From Candidatus Rokubacteria bacterium GWA2_70_23 (GTDB lineage: Bacteria > Methylomirabilota > Methylomirabilia > Rokubacteriales > CSP1-6): a stretch of 40,691 nucleotides of DNA. Below the pieces are notes generated by a model. The model ran no database searches and was not told the DNA's origin. It was given only the letters and a program-made list of their open reading frames with translations. Location of the stretch: contig MGBT01000002.1 in the NCBI GenBank assembly GCA_001788395.1, positions 4,192-44,882 on the forward strand, given 5' to 3'. Numbering within the stretch: position 1 is the stretch's first letter; each line of letters opens with the position of its first letter. The position numbers were made by a program, and so were the translations under genes. Shown piece after piece: positions 29,942-38,796 of the stretch.

Positions 29942-30970
29942 TCAGACCGGGATGGCGGCGCCCGAAACGCCGCCGGCCTCGTCGGAGGCGAGGTACCCGA
30001 CGACGCCGGCGACGGTGTCCGTCGAGACCCAGCCGGAGCGATCCGCCCCGGGCATGGCGGCCCGGTTGGCGGGAGTGTCCATGGTGCCCGGCAACACGGC
30101 GTTGACCGTGATACCGCGCCCCTTCACCTCCTGGGCGAGCGCCTGGGTCAGCGTGATGACGCCGGCCTTGGCCACCGTGTAGGCGATGAAGCCTCCTGCG
30201 GGCGGAACGACCGCGCGCGAGGCGATGTTGACGATCCGCCCGTGGCCCGCCGCGAGCATGGTCGGGAGCACCGCGCGGCAGCCCACCACCACCGAGATGA
30301 GGTTGAGCCGCAGCATGCGCTCCCACTCGGCGAGGGGGGTTGAGGCGAGGTCGCCCCCGGCGAAGCCTCCCACCGCATTGACCAGGACGTCCACCCGGTG
30401 GTGACGCTCGAGGACGCCGGCGACGAAGGCTGCGACCGCCGCCTCGTCGCTAGCGTCGGCCGGGGCCACGTGCAGGCGGGCGCGCTCCGCGTCCCCGAGG
30501 CGGCCGCGCAGCGCCTCGAGCCCGTCGCTCCCGCGGTGCGGGACGCAGACGGTGGCTCCAGCCGCGAGGAGCCGCCTGCAGATCGACTGTCCGAGCGCCC
30601 CCGCGCCCCCCGTCACCACCGCCACGCGGCCGGCGAAGGACACGAACCCCGGTGCGCCGACATCCCCGTGCGCCGCGGGCTCGGCGGCGAGGGCGTCTAG
30701 CCGGGCCGCGAGCGCGAAGTCGGTTGCCGTGATCCCCCCGGCCTCGTGGGTGAACAGGTCCACCGTCACCCGGTTGTAGGCGTTGGACCAGTCGGGGTGA
30801 TGACCCAGGGCCTCGGCCTCGCGGGCCGCCGCCGTCATGAAGGCGAAGGCGTCGACGAAGTCACGGAACGTGAAGACACGGTGGAGCCCTCGGTCGAGGG
30901 CGGTCCACCCGGGGAGCGTCGCGAGCCGCCCGACGATCTCGCTCTGGCTGAGCCGCTCGGGTCGAACCAC
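29942..30970 (-). CDS. Fusion: pterin-4a-carbinolamine dehydratase (N) + short-chain dehydrogenase/reductase (C)
   Basis: N: LSQSEIVGRLATLPGWTALDRGLHRVFTFRDFVDAFAFMTAAAREAEALGHHPDWSNAYNRVTVDLFTHEAGGITATDFALAARLDAL; C: GRVAVVTGGAGALGQSICRRLLAAGA...NAVGGF...NIASRAV...YTVAKAG; one uninterrupted frame. Confidence 0.92.
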   Translation of the reverse strand: MVRPERLSQSEIVGRLATLPGWTALDRGLHRVFTFRDFVDAFAFMTAAAREAEALGHHPDWSNAYNRVTVDLFTHEAGGITATDFALAARLDALAAEPAAHGDVGAPGFVSFAGRVAVVTGGAGALGQSICRRLLAAGATVCVPHRGSDGLEALRGRLGDAERARLHVAPADASDEAAVAAFVAGVLERHHRVDVLVNAVGGFAGGDLASTPLAEWERMLRLNLISVVVGCRAVLPTMLAAGHGRIVNIASRAVVPPAGGFIAYTVAKAGVITLTQALAQEVKGRGITVNAVLPGTMDTPANRAAMPGADRSGWVSTDTVAGVVGYLASDEAGGVSGAAIPV

Positions 30971-30981
30971 GGCGGGGGTCC

Positions 30982-31904
30982 TCAGGATGGGGCAGGCGCG
31001 GCCATCAGGCCTGCCCGCTGGATGTCTTCGTAGCGGACGTGGCTCACGTCGAACGACTCCAGGTTCTCGCTGAGCTTCTTGAAGGTCTGGTCGAAGCTCG
31101 GCAGCGTCTTGCGCTGGCGGGTGAGGGGCGTGGTGCGCGCGAGCACGAAGTTCTTCACGTAGGGGTGGCTGATGCCGCGCTTCTTGAGCCGGGCCACGAC
31201 CCTGGCGAGGGCCTCGTCCGCCTCCGCGACGCGCGCGGCGCGCTCCTCCCGCTCCGCGAGCGTCTTCGGGAACGTCCCCTTGAGGAACTTGTCCACGCGG
31301 CGGAGGATCGGGGCGAAGGCGCCGCCGGAGAAACGCTTGTTCCCCTCGTAGAGGAGCCCCAGCGTGACGAAGTGGGCGGCCTCGAAATGGAAGGCGTAGT
31401 CCTCCTCGCCGCTCGCGGGCTCCGCGGACACGAGCCCCCGGTACATCCCCGGATCACCTCCAGCGACTTCTCCTTGAGGTTGTGCGCCTTCTCCGTGTTG
31501 AGCGAGAGGATCTGGAAGGCCACCTCCGCCTCGGGCACGAGGATGGCGGGAATCATTTTCGCCTTGAGCTTCTCCAGCGCTGCCCGGCGGTGGTTGCCGT
31601 TGGGCGTCCAGTACACGCCGGGGCTCGGGGACATGGCGACGATGGGGTCCACGAAACGGTCGATCTTCCTGACGACCTCCTGGAGCCGCTTGACGTGGGT
31701 GGGGGAGAGGTCGCGCTGATAGGGGGTGGGCTCGACCTTTGCCATGGGGAGCAGGCAGAAGATCTGCCAGTGCTCGCCCACCGGGTCGCGATAGAGGGCC
31801 AGCGCCCGGCCGCCGTCCTTCTCCACCTGCTCGGCGAGCGCCTGCGCCTGCTTCGCGGGTTCCTGCTCGGGATGCACCACCCACCGCGGCATGACGGGCC
31901 TCAT
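30982..31904 (-). pseudogene. ParB/sulfiredoxin-like nuclease-fold protein, split by a frameshift near 31450
   Basis: Frame 1 MRPVMPRWVVHPEQEPAKQAQALAEQ...GVYWTPNGNHRRAALEKLKAKMIPAILVPEAEVAFQILSLNTEKAHNLKEKSLEVIR; frame 2 MYRGLVSAEPASGEEDYAFHFEAAHFVTLGLLYEGNKRFSGGAFAP.... Confidence 0.85.
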
Positions 31905-31953
31905 TATGCCTCAGGCGCCGGCCGCCAGCAGCCGGAGATGGACCGCCCGCGTG

Positions 31954-32949
31954 CTACGCCGGCGCGGCCCGCCTCCGGGCCATGCGGCGCGCGATGGCGG
32001 CGCGGAGGCTGCCGTAGATGCCCGCGGGCAGGAAGATGATGCAGAGGATCAGCACCAGCCCGTAGATCGTCTCGGCCATGCCAATGAACTTGAGCCCGAA
32101 GAGCACGCGGAGGTACTCGGACAGCGCGATGGTGAGCGCGCTGCCGACGGTCGGGCCCAGCAGGGAGTACATGCCGCCGAGGACGACGGCGAACACGATC
32201 CGGAGCGACACCCCGATGCCGGAGAGCGTGTCGGGGTTCACGTAGGTGAAGTACTGGGCGTAGAGGACGCCGCCCACGGCGGTCAGCGCCGCCGAGAGCA
32301 CGGTGATGGCGAGCTTGAAGCGCGTGACGTGGATGCCCACCGACGCGGCCGCCGTCTCGTCCTCCCCGATGGCTTCCAGCGCCGAGCGCGCCATGCTCCG
32401 GTCCACGCGGCGCCACACCCAGAGCCCGCCGAGCCACACGACCACGGAGGCGTAGTAGAAGACGCGCTTGTCCGCGAACTGGATGGCGGCGAGGCTCGCC
32501 TCGCCTGCTGACGCCTTGAGCGTGACGCCCAGCGAGCCGCCCGTCCAGTCGCGCTCGGCGATGACGAGGAGCCGGACCACCTCGCCCACCGCGAGCGTCA
32601 CGAGGGCGAAGTAGTGGCCCACCACGCGGAAGCGGAAGCACGGATAGCCGAGCACCAGCCCAATCACCACGGCGCCCGCCACGGCCACGAGCACCCCCAG
32701 CCACGGCGTGAGGCCCCAGAAGTTCCAGAGGAGCGTGGTGGTGTAGGCGCCGGCGCCCAGGAAGGCGCCGTGGCCGAGGGAGATCAGCCCGAAGCGCCCC
32801 ATGAGAGACCACGCCCCACCGATGAACGACCAGATGAAGATCTGCACCAGGACGTGGAGCGCGTACTGGCGCATGCCGCCCATGGGCAGGAAGGGGGCGG
32901 CGGCGATGATGGCGAGGACGGCGGCGGCGGTGAGTCGCGCCACGGTCAC
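31954..32949 (-). CDS. livM: ABC transporter permease LivM (operon 2)
   Basis: MGRFGLISLGHGAFLGAGAYTTTLLWNFWG...; GTG start overlapping the livH stop. Confidence 0.92.
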   Translation of the reverse strand: MTVARLTAAAVLAIIAAAPFLPMGGMRQYALHVLVQIFIWSFIGGAWSLMGRFGLISLGHGAFLGAGAYTTTLLWNFWGLTPWLGVLVAVAGAVVIGLVLGYPCFRFRVVGHYFALVTLAVGEVVRLLVIAERDWTGGSLGVTLKASAGEASLAAIQFADKRVFYYASVVVWLGGLWVWRRVDRSMARSALEAIGEDETAAASVGIHVTRFKLAITVLSAALTAVGGVLYAQYFTYVNPDTLSGIGVSLRIVFAVVLGGMYSLLGPTVGSALTIALSEYLRVLFGLKFIGMAETIYGLVLILCIIFLPAGIYGSLRAAIARRMARRRAAPA

Positions 32950-33812
32950 TCCCGCTTCGCGAGGATGCCGCCCGGGCGCGCGAACATCATCACGATGAAC
33001 AGCACGAAGGCGATCACGTAGCCCATCTCGGTGGACATCATGACGCCGCCCACCGAGATGATCTCGCTCATGATGACCGCCGCCACGACGGCGCCCACCA
33101 TGTTCCCGAGACCGCCGAGGACGCAGATCATGAAGGTCAGCGGACCGAACGCCGCGCCGAAGTACGGGTGCACCGAGTACTGGATGATGAGCAGCGCCCC
33201 CGCCAGCCCGGCCATGGCCCCCCCCACGGCGGAGGTGACGACGTAGACCCGCTGCGGGTTGGCGCCCATGAGCCGCATGGCGTCCCGGTCCTGGGAGACG
33301 GCCCGGATGGCGGTGCCGATGAAGGTGTGCCTGAGGAAGAGGTACAGGCCGATCATCGCCAGGATCGCCACGACGAAGGCGATCAGCCGAGCGAAGGAGA
33401 GGAACATCCCGGCCACCTCGATGATGGGCAGATTCAGACGCACCGTCCGGTGGTCGGTGGTCCAGAGAAAGGTGGCGAAGGACTGGAGGAAGAAGAGGAG
33501 CCCCCCGGTGGCCAGGAACTGGTTGATGGCGGCGCTGTTCAGGAGCGGGGAGATGATCAGCAGGTGCACGGCGACACCCAGGACGGCCCCGAATGCCACC
33601 GAGGCGAGCCCGCCGAGCCAGATCGGCCAGCCGTAGCCCGTCACCAGGAAGTAGACCAGGTACATGCACAGCATGACGAGCTCCACGTAGGCGATCCAGA
33701 CGATGTCGAGGACACCGAAAATCAGGTTGAGGCCCAGCGCCAGGAGCGCCATCACCCCGCCCAGCAGGATGCCGTTGAGCGCCGCCTCCGCGATGAAGAT
33801 CGGATCGATCAT
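32946..33812 (-). CDS. livH: ABC transporter permease LivH (operon 2)
   Basis: MIDPIFIAEAALNGILLGGVMALLALGLNLIFGVLDIVWIAYVELVMLCMY.... Confidence 0.92.
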   Translation of the reverse strand: MIDPIFIAEAALNGILLGGVMALLALGLNLIFGVLDIVWIAYVELVMLCMYLVYFLVTGYGWPIWLGGLASVAFGAVLGVAVHLLIISPLLNSAAINQFLATGGLLFFLQSFATFLWTTDHRTVRLNLPIIEVAGMFLSFARLIAFVVAILAMIGLYLFLRHTFIGTAIRAVSQDRDAMRLMGANPQRVYVVTSAVGGAMAGLAGALLIIQYSVHPYFGAAFGPLTFMICVLGGLGNMVGAVVAAVIMSEIISVGGVMMSTEMGYVIAFVLFIVMMFARPGGILAKRE

Positions 33813-33817
33813 CGGGG

Positions 33818-34546
33818 TTAGAGGCCCACGTACGCTTTCCTGACGAAGTCCTGCTCGGAGAGCTCGTCGGCGCGGCCCTCCATCTTGATGCGCCCCACCT
33901 CGAGGAGGTAGGCCCGGTCCACGAGCTTGAGGATCTGGCGCACGTTCTGCTCGACCACCAGGATCGTGTACCCCTCCTCCCGCACGCGCCGGATCAGATC
34001 GAACAGCCGCAGGACCATCACGGGCGCCAGCCCCATCGAGGGCTCGTCGAGCAGGATGATCTTGGGGCGCGACATGAGCGCCCGCCCGATGGCGAGCATC
34101 TGCTGCTCGCCGCCCGACAGGCTGCCCGCCCGCTGCTTCTGCCGCTCCGCGAGGGCGGGGAAGAGCGTGTAGACGCGCTCCAGGCTGTCGCGGTAGCCGC
34201 GGCGGGCGCTCCGCAGGAAGGCGCCCATCTTCAGGTTGTCGGCCACCGTCAGCATCGGGAAGATCCGGCGCCCCTCGGGGACATGAGCGATGCCGTGGGC
34301 CACGATCTCGTGGGCGGGCAGGCGGGCGAGCGACTGCCCCTCGAAGGTGAGGTCGCCCTCGCGCGGCGAGACGAGCCCCGAGATGACGCGCATGAGCGTG
34401 GTCTTGCCGGCGCCGTTGGGCCCGACCACCGCCACGGCCTCGCCGGCCGACACGCGCAGGCTCACCCCCCACAGCGCCGTGAACTGGCCGTAGCCCGCGG
34501 TGACGCCGCGCAGCTCCAGCATGCCGGTCGGTGGGGCCGCCGTCAC
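33818..34546 (-). CDS. livF: ABC transporter ATP-binding protein LivF (operon 2)
   Basis: VVGPNGAGKTTLMRVISGLVSPREGDLTFEG...LSGGEQQMLAIGRALMSRPKIILLDEPSMGLAP. Confidence 0.93.
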   Translation of the reverse strand: MTAAPPTGMLELRGVTAGYGQFTALWGVSLRVSAGEAVAVVGPNGAGKTTLMRVISGLVSPREGDLTFEGQSLARLPAHEIVAHGIAHVPEGRRIFPMLTVADNLKMGAFLRSARRGYRDSLERVYTLFPALAERQKQRAGSLSGGEQQMLAIGRALMSRPKIILLDEPSMGLAPVMVLRLFDLIRRVREEGYTILVVEQNVRQILKLVDRAYLLEVGRIKMEGRADELSEQDFVRKAYVGL

Positions 34547-35274
34547 GCCAGCACGATCTTCTCGCCGAGGTAGGCCTCGATGACCTTCGGATCCTCGGCC
34601 ACGTCGACCGGCCGGCCCTCGGCGAGCTTTTCGCCGTGGTCGAGCACCACGACCCGGTCCACCACGCGCATGAGGGTCGCCATGATGTGCTCCACCCACA
34701 CGATGGTGATCTTGATCTCCTGGCGGATCCGCTTGAGCATCTCCGCGGCGCTCGCCATCTCGCCCGGATCGAGGCCGCCGAGGATCTCGTCGGCGAGGAG
34801 CAGCGTCGGCCGCGTGGCGAGCGCTCGGGCCAGCTCGAGCTTCTTGAGCCCCGCGGCGCCCAGGAGCGCCGTGGACGCGGAGTCGTCGGCGGGCAGGCCC
34901 ACCAGCGCCAGCATCTCGCGGGCGTGACGCCGCGCCTCGCCCTCCGTGCTGGGCTCGTTGCTCCCGTAGTGGGCGGCGACGGCCACGTTCTCCAGGATCG
35001 AGAGCTTGCGGAAGGGGCGCGGGATCTGGAAGGTCCGGGCGATCCCTCGGTGGCAGATCTTGTCGGGGGTCAGCGCGGAGATCTCCTCGCCCCGGAACAC
35101 GATGGAGCCGGCGGTGGGAGGGAAGGCCCCGGAGATGCAGTTGAACATGGTGGTCTTGCCGGAGCCGTTGGGGCCGATGAGGCCGAGGATCTCTCCCCCC
35201 GCCACCTCGAAAGAAACCTGGTTCAGGGCGGTGAAGCCGCCGAACCGCTTCGTGAGTCCGGAGACGGTCAGCAT
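34543..35274 (-). CDS. livG: ABC transporter ATP-binding protein LivG (operon 2)
   Basis: MLTVSGLTKRFGGFTALNQVSFEVAGGEILGLIGPNGSGKTTMFNCISGAFPPTAGSIVF.... Confidence 0.93.
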   Translation of the reverse strand: MLTVSGLTKRFGGFTALNQVSFEVAGGEILGLIGPNGSGKTTMFNCISGAFPPTAGSIVFRGEEISALTPDKICHRGIARTFQIPRPFRKLSILENVAVAAHYGSNEPSTEGEARRHAREMLALVGLPADDSASTALLGAAGLKKLELARALATRPTLLLADEILGGLDPGEMASAAEMLKRIRQEIKITIVWVEHIMATLMRVVDRVVVLDHGEKLAEGRPVDVAEDPKVIEAYLGEKIVLA

Positions 35275-35329
35275 GCGGGACGCATGGGCGCCAGGGGGCA
35301 GGGCCCCCCGGCGCGCACCGGACGTCAGA

Positions 35330-36655
35330 TCAGCGGGCTGCCCACGGCGAGGAGGCCGGAAGCGGGAGAATCGGTGGCGCGGTGGCCACGCTCTTGGGGT
35401 AGACGATCTCGAACTTGCCCCCGACGACCTGGAAGACCGCCACGAAGGCGCGTTCGTTCTGGCCGCGCATGGGCTGGCCCTCACCGTAGAACTTCACGCC
35501 GTAGCCCATCATCGTGCCGCCCTCGGGGATGTCGGTTTCCCGGGCGGCCTTGGCGAGCGCGTCCGGGCCGAAGCCGCCATGCTTCTGGATGGCGCGCGGC
35601 AGCACGTCGTTCAGCAGGATCCACAGGTTGCTGAAGCCCATGGAGACATGCGGGGCGATCGCGGCCACCGCCATGTTGGGCTCGAACTCCGCCTTGTAGC
35701 GCTTGACCATCTCGGCCGTCAGAGCGCCCACGCCGGGCTTGAGGGTCTTCGGGTCCAGGAGCTGCGCCGCCACCGGGTCGACCGTGTGGAAGGCCTCGAT
35801 CTCGTTGCCAAAGGCCTCCTTCAGCTTGTCGAGCTGGCTGTGGCCGGCGCCGTGGCCCACGTACGCTTTGACGCGCAGGCCCTGCTCCTTGGCCTGGCGC
35901 AGGAAGAGGGCGATGTCGGGGTTGTAGCCAGTGTGAAAGAGCACGTCGGCTCGGGCCGCTCGGAGCTTGGTCACCAGCGAGGACAGGTCGGGGGCGCTCA
36001 CCGAGTAGCCTTCCTTCAGCACCACCTGCATTCCGAGCTTCTTGGCCTCCGCGTCGTTGGAGGCGGCCACCCCGGCGCCGTAGGGGCCGTCCTCGTAGAT
36101 GATGGCGACGCGCAGGTCCTTGGGCGCCTTCTTGAGCTTCTCCTGCGAGTAGGCCGCGATGTACTGGACCGAGACGGCCCCGAAGAGCCCGCTGTTCGGC
36201 TGGGGGCGGAAGACGTACTGGAGGTTTCGGTCCTTGAAGACAGCGTCCGAGATGGCAATCGTGATCCAGAAGAACTTCTTTTGCTTCTCCATCTTCTCCG
36301 CCAGCGGCACCGCGTGGGCGCTGGAGTAGACGCCCGCCAGGATGTCCACCTTCTCCACGTTCAGCAACCGTTCGGCTTCGTTGATGGCCACCTCGGCCTT
36401 GGACTGGCTATCGCCGTCCACGCGGACGATCTTGTACTTGCCCATCACGCCGCCGCGCTCGTTCACGTAGTCGATGATCATCTTGGTCCCGCGCCAGCCG
36501 TTGAGCGATCCGGCCGCGGAGAAGGGACCGGTCTGGTCGAACAGGATGCCGATCTTGATGGTCTGGGGCTGGGCCCGGGCCGGCTGCTGGGGCCCCGAGA
36601 GCAGGACCAGGGCTCCGACGAGCATGAGGGCGAAGGCGATCCGGAGAGCTCTCAT
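35330..36655 (-). CDS. ABC transporter substrate-binding protein LivK-like (operon 2)
   Basis: Signal peptide; IKIGILFDQTGPFSAAGSLNGWRGTKMIIDYVNERGGVMGKYKIVRVDGDSQSKAEVAINEAERLL. Confidence 0.93.
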   Translation of the reverse strand: MRALRIAFALMLVGALVLLSGPQQPARAQPQTIKIGILFDQTGPFSAAGSLNGWRGTKMIIDYVNERGGVMGKYKIVRVDGDSQSKAEVAINEAERLLNVEKVDILAGVYSSAHAVPLAEKMEKQKKFFWITIAISDAVFKDRNLQYVFRPQPNSGLFGAVSVQYIAAYSQEKLKKAPKDLRVAIIYEDGPYGAGVAASNDAEAKKLGMQVVLKEGYSVSAPDLSSLVTKLRAARADVLFHTGYNPDIALFLRQAKEQGLRVKAYVGHGAGHSQLDKLKEAFGNEIEAFHTVDPVAAQLLDPKTLKPGVGALTAEMVKRYKAEFEPNMAVAAIAPHVSMGFSNLWILLNDVLPRAIQKHGGFGPDALAKAARETDIPEGGTMMGYGVKFYGEGQPMRGQNERAFVAVFQVVGGKFEIVYPKSVATAPPILPLPASSPWAAR

Positions 36656-36791
36656 GTGTCAACCTCCCTCGGGCAGCGCGTGCCCGCGCACGGAAGACCA
36701 CGTCGGCGGAAAAGTGTCCAACCTTAGCATGGGGTCCCGGGGGGGTCAACGGGGCCCGGCGCCCTACAGATCTTGGGCTGCCGGAAACGCA

Positions 36792-36829
36792 CGAAAGGCC
36801 GGGCCCCTGAATCGGGACCCGGCCTTTCG
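36792..36829 (-). terminator. Hairpin terminator downstream of cspA
   Basis: Perfect 12-bp stem cgaaaggccggg / cccggcctttcg about 20 nt after the cspA stop. Confidence 0.75.
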
Positions 36830-36848
36830 CGTGACGTTGGGGGCGCTG

Positions 36849-37049
36849 CTAGGCCTTGCGAACGTTGGCGGCCTGGAGCCCCTTCGGGCCCTTGGTCACC
36901 TCGAACTCGACCTTATCGCCCTCGGCCAGGCTCTTGAAGCCCTGGGCCTGAATGGCGTTGAAATGCACGAACACGTCCTCGCCACCCTCCTGGGAAATGA
37001 AGCCATACCCCTTCGCATCGTTGAACCACTTGACTGTACCCTGTGCCAT
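36849..37049 (-). CDS. Cold-shock protein, CspA family
   Basis: [66 protein letters not shown]. Confidence 0.97.
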   Translation of the reverse strand: MAQGTVKWFNDAKGYGFISQEGGEDVFVHFNAIQAQGFKSLAEGDKVEFEVTKGPKGLQAANVRKA

Positions 37050-37112
37050 AGACCGTTACCTCTTTCTGTCGAGGCCTTCGCCTCGGTGAAACCCCGCCAC
37101 CATGGCGAGGGC

Positions 37113-37171
37113 GTCCTCCGACAATGGAGGACAAACAAAAACGCCGCTGGACTTGAGGTCCTCGCGGCGTT
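37113..37171 (-). promoter_or_regulatory. Structured cspA leader: intrinsic terminator-like hairpin (37140-37171) plus a second hairpin (37113-37132)
   Basis: mRNA sense AACGCCGC-GA-GGAC-CTCAA-GTCC-A-GCGGCGTT followed by TTTGTTTG; then GTCCTCC-attgtc-GGAGGAC. Confidence 0.7.
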
Positions 37172-37239
37172 GATCTCGACCTTCGCGACGTTTTGTCCGC
37201 TACCAATCGGCTGACCGGGTGAACCTGCAACCACGGCTC

Positions 37240-37268
37240 ACAGTACAGGCGGTTCTCCCTGCTGTCAA
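37240..37268 (-). promoter_or_regulatory. sigma70-like promoter upstream of cspA
   Basis: Minus strand TTGACA (37263-37268), 17-bp spacer, TACTGT (37240-37245); predicts a leader of about 180 nt. Confidence 0.6.
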
Positions 37269-37321
37269 GAAACATTTCCGAGGGATTGTCCGACCGGGAA
37301 CAGCCCCCTACACTGTTGCGG

Positions 37322-38188
37322 ATGTCCGTCTCCGCCCTTGCCCTGGTCCTGTCTGCCGCGCTCTTCCACGCCGCCTGGAACGCGCTCACGAAGCGGGGCC
37401 GCGATCCGCTCGCCTTTCTCTGGTCGGCCAACACCCTCGGCGGGGTCCTCCTCCTGCCCTGGGCCGCGCGCGAGCTCGCGTTGACAGGGGTCCCGGCGGC
37501 GGCCTGGCCCTTCGTGTCGGCGACCATCGCGCTGCACGCCATCTACTTCTATTTCCTCGGACGGGCGTACCGGTCGGGCGACTACTCGCTCGTCTACCCC
37601 ATCGCCCGCGGTGTGAGCGTCGGGCTCGTGCCGATCCTGGCCTTCTTCCTTCTCGGCGAGCGCCTCTCCCCGCTCGGGAGCGTCGGGGTGGCCCTCGTTG
37701 TCCTCGGGCTGGTGGCCCTTCAGCTCGCCGGCCGTGGCGCCGGGTCCTCGGAGGGCGCGCGGTGGCCTCTCCGCACGGGGACCGGGTGGGCGCTGCTCAC
37801 CGGGCTCACCATTGCCAGCTACTCGCTCGTGGACAAGGCCGGGGTCGCCCGCCTGCATCCGGTCCCGTATCTCGCCTTCATCGGCTTCGGCCAGACGCTG
37901 CTCCTGCTGCCGCCGCTGCTCCGCCGGCCGGGCGTGCTCCGGCGCGAATGGGCCGCGAACTGGCAGACCCTGCTGGTCGCCTCGGTGCTGACCCTCGGCG
38001 GGTATCTGCTGGTCCTCTTCGCCTTCCGGCTGTCGAAGGCCGGCTACGTCGTGGCCGCCCGCGAGGTGTCCATCGTGTTCTCGGCCATCATCGGCAGCGT
38101 GTGGCTCGGGGAAGGACGGCTGGGCCCGCGCTTGCTCGGGGCGGGGGTGATGCTGGCGGGCGTCACCTGCGTGGCCTTCGCCCGCTAG
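37322..38188 (+). CDS. EamA/DMT-superfamily transporter
   Basis: MSVSALALVLSAALFHAAWNALTKRGRDPLAFLWSANTLGG...GDYSLVYPIARGVSVGLVPILAFFLLGERLS.... Confidence 0.9.
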   Translation: MSVSALALVLSAALFHAAWNALTKRGRDPLAFLWSANTLGGVLLLPWAARELALTGVPAAAWPFVSATIALHAIYFYFLGRAYRSGDYSLVYPIARGVSVGLVPILAFFLLGERLSPLGSVGVALVVLGLVALQLAGRGAGSSEGARWPLRTGTGWALLTGLTIASYSLVDKAGVARLHPVPYLAFIGFGQTLLLLPPLLRRPGVLRREWAANWQTLLVASVLTLGGYLLVLFAFRLSKAGYVVAAREVSIVFSAIIGSVWLGEGRLGPRLLGAGVMLAGVTCVAFAR

Positions 38189-38796
38189 AGGCGGCGGGCG
38201 AGCACGAGCCACTCGAGACCGCGCCGTCGCTCGGCCGACTCGGCCGGGGGCCCGGCCTCGACGATTCCAAACCACGGCGACAGCACAACCTCGATCTGCG
38301 CCTCCGACACCGGGAAGGGCGGGCCGTCGGTCCCCTCGCGCAGCGGATAGAAGCAGCCGAGCAGTCGCCCGCCCGGTTTCAGGATGGCGTGGACGAGGCG
38401 GACGTACTCCTCGCGGCGGGCGGGATCGATGGCGCAGAAGCACGTGTACTCCCACACCCCGTCGAAGGAGCCGCGGTGGTCGCCTTCCAGCGTGAAGATA
38501 TCCCGCTGCTCGAAGCTGACGGTGAGACCCTCTGCCTGCGCCAGGGCGCGGGCCTCGGCGATCGCGACCTCGGCAAAGTCGAAGCCCGAGACCCGGTAGC
38601 CCTGGCGCGCCAGCAGGCGGGCATCGTGACCCCGTCCACAACCGGGAATGGCGACGCGCGCCGGCTCTCCGGAATCCGGCGCGGGGAAGACGCCGCCGGC
38701 GGAGAGCCAGGCGGCGAGGGGTGGGGCGGGATGACCCAGCTCCCAGCCGTCGCTCCGGGAGGCGTAGAGCCCCTCCCAGAACGCAGACGTGCTCAC
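38185..38796 (-). CDS. Thiopurine S-methyltransferase-like class I SAM methyltransferase
   Basis: STSAFWEGLYASRSDGWELGHPAPPLAAWL...RVAIPGCGRGHDARLLARQGYRVSGFDFAEVAIAEA...FDGVWEYTCFCAIDPARREEYV. Confidence 0.88.
   Translation of the reverse strand: MSTSAFWEGLYASRSDGWELGHPAPPLAAWLSAGGVFPAPDSGEPARVAIPGCGRGHDARLLARQGYRVSGFDFAEVAIAEARALAQAEGLTVSFEQRDIFTLEGDHRGSFDGVWEYTCFCAIDPARREEYVRLVHAILKPGGRLLGCFYPLREGTDGPPFPVSEAQIEVVLSPWFGIVEAGPPAESAERRRGLEWLVLARRL

Noticed and set aside
31440-31462. Programmed frameshifting in the ParB-like gene
   Set aside because: No clear slippery heptamer with downstream structure; a homopolymer indel is simpler.
31954-36655. Second liv operon as something novel
   Set aside because: Multiple liv-type operons are common in metabolically versatile bacteria; ordinary livKGFHM set.
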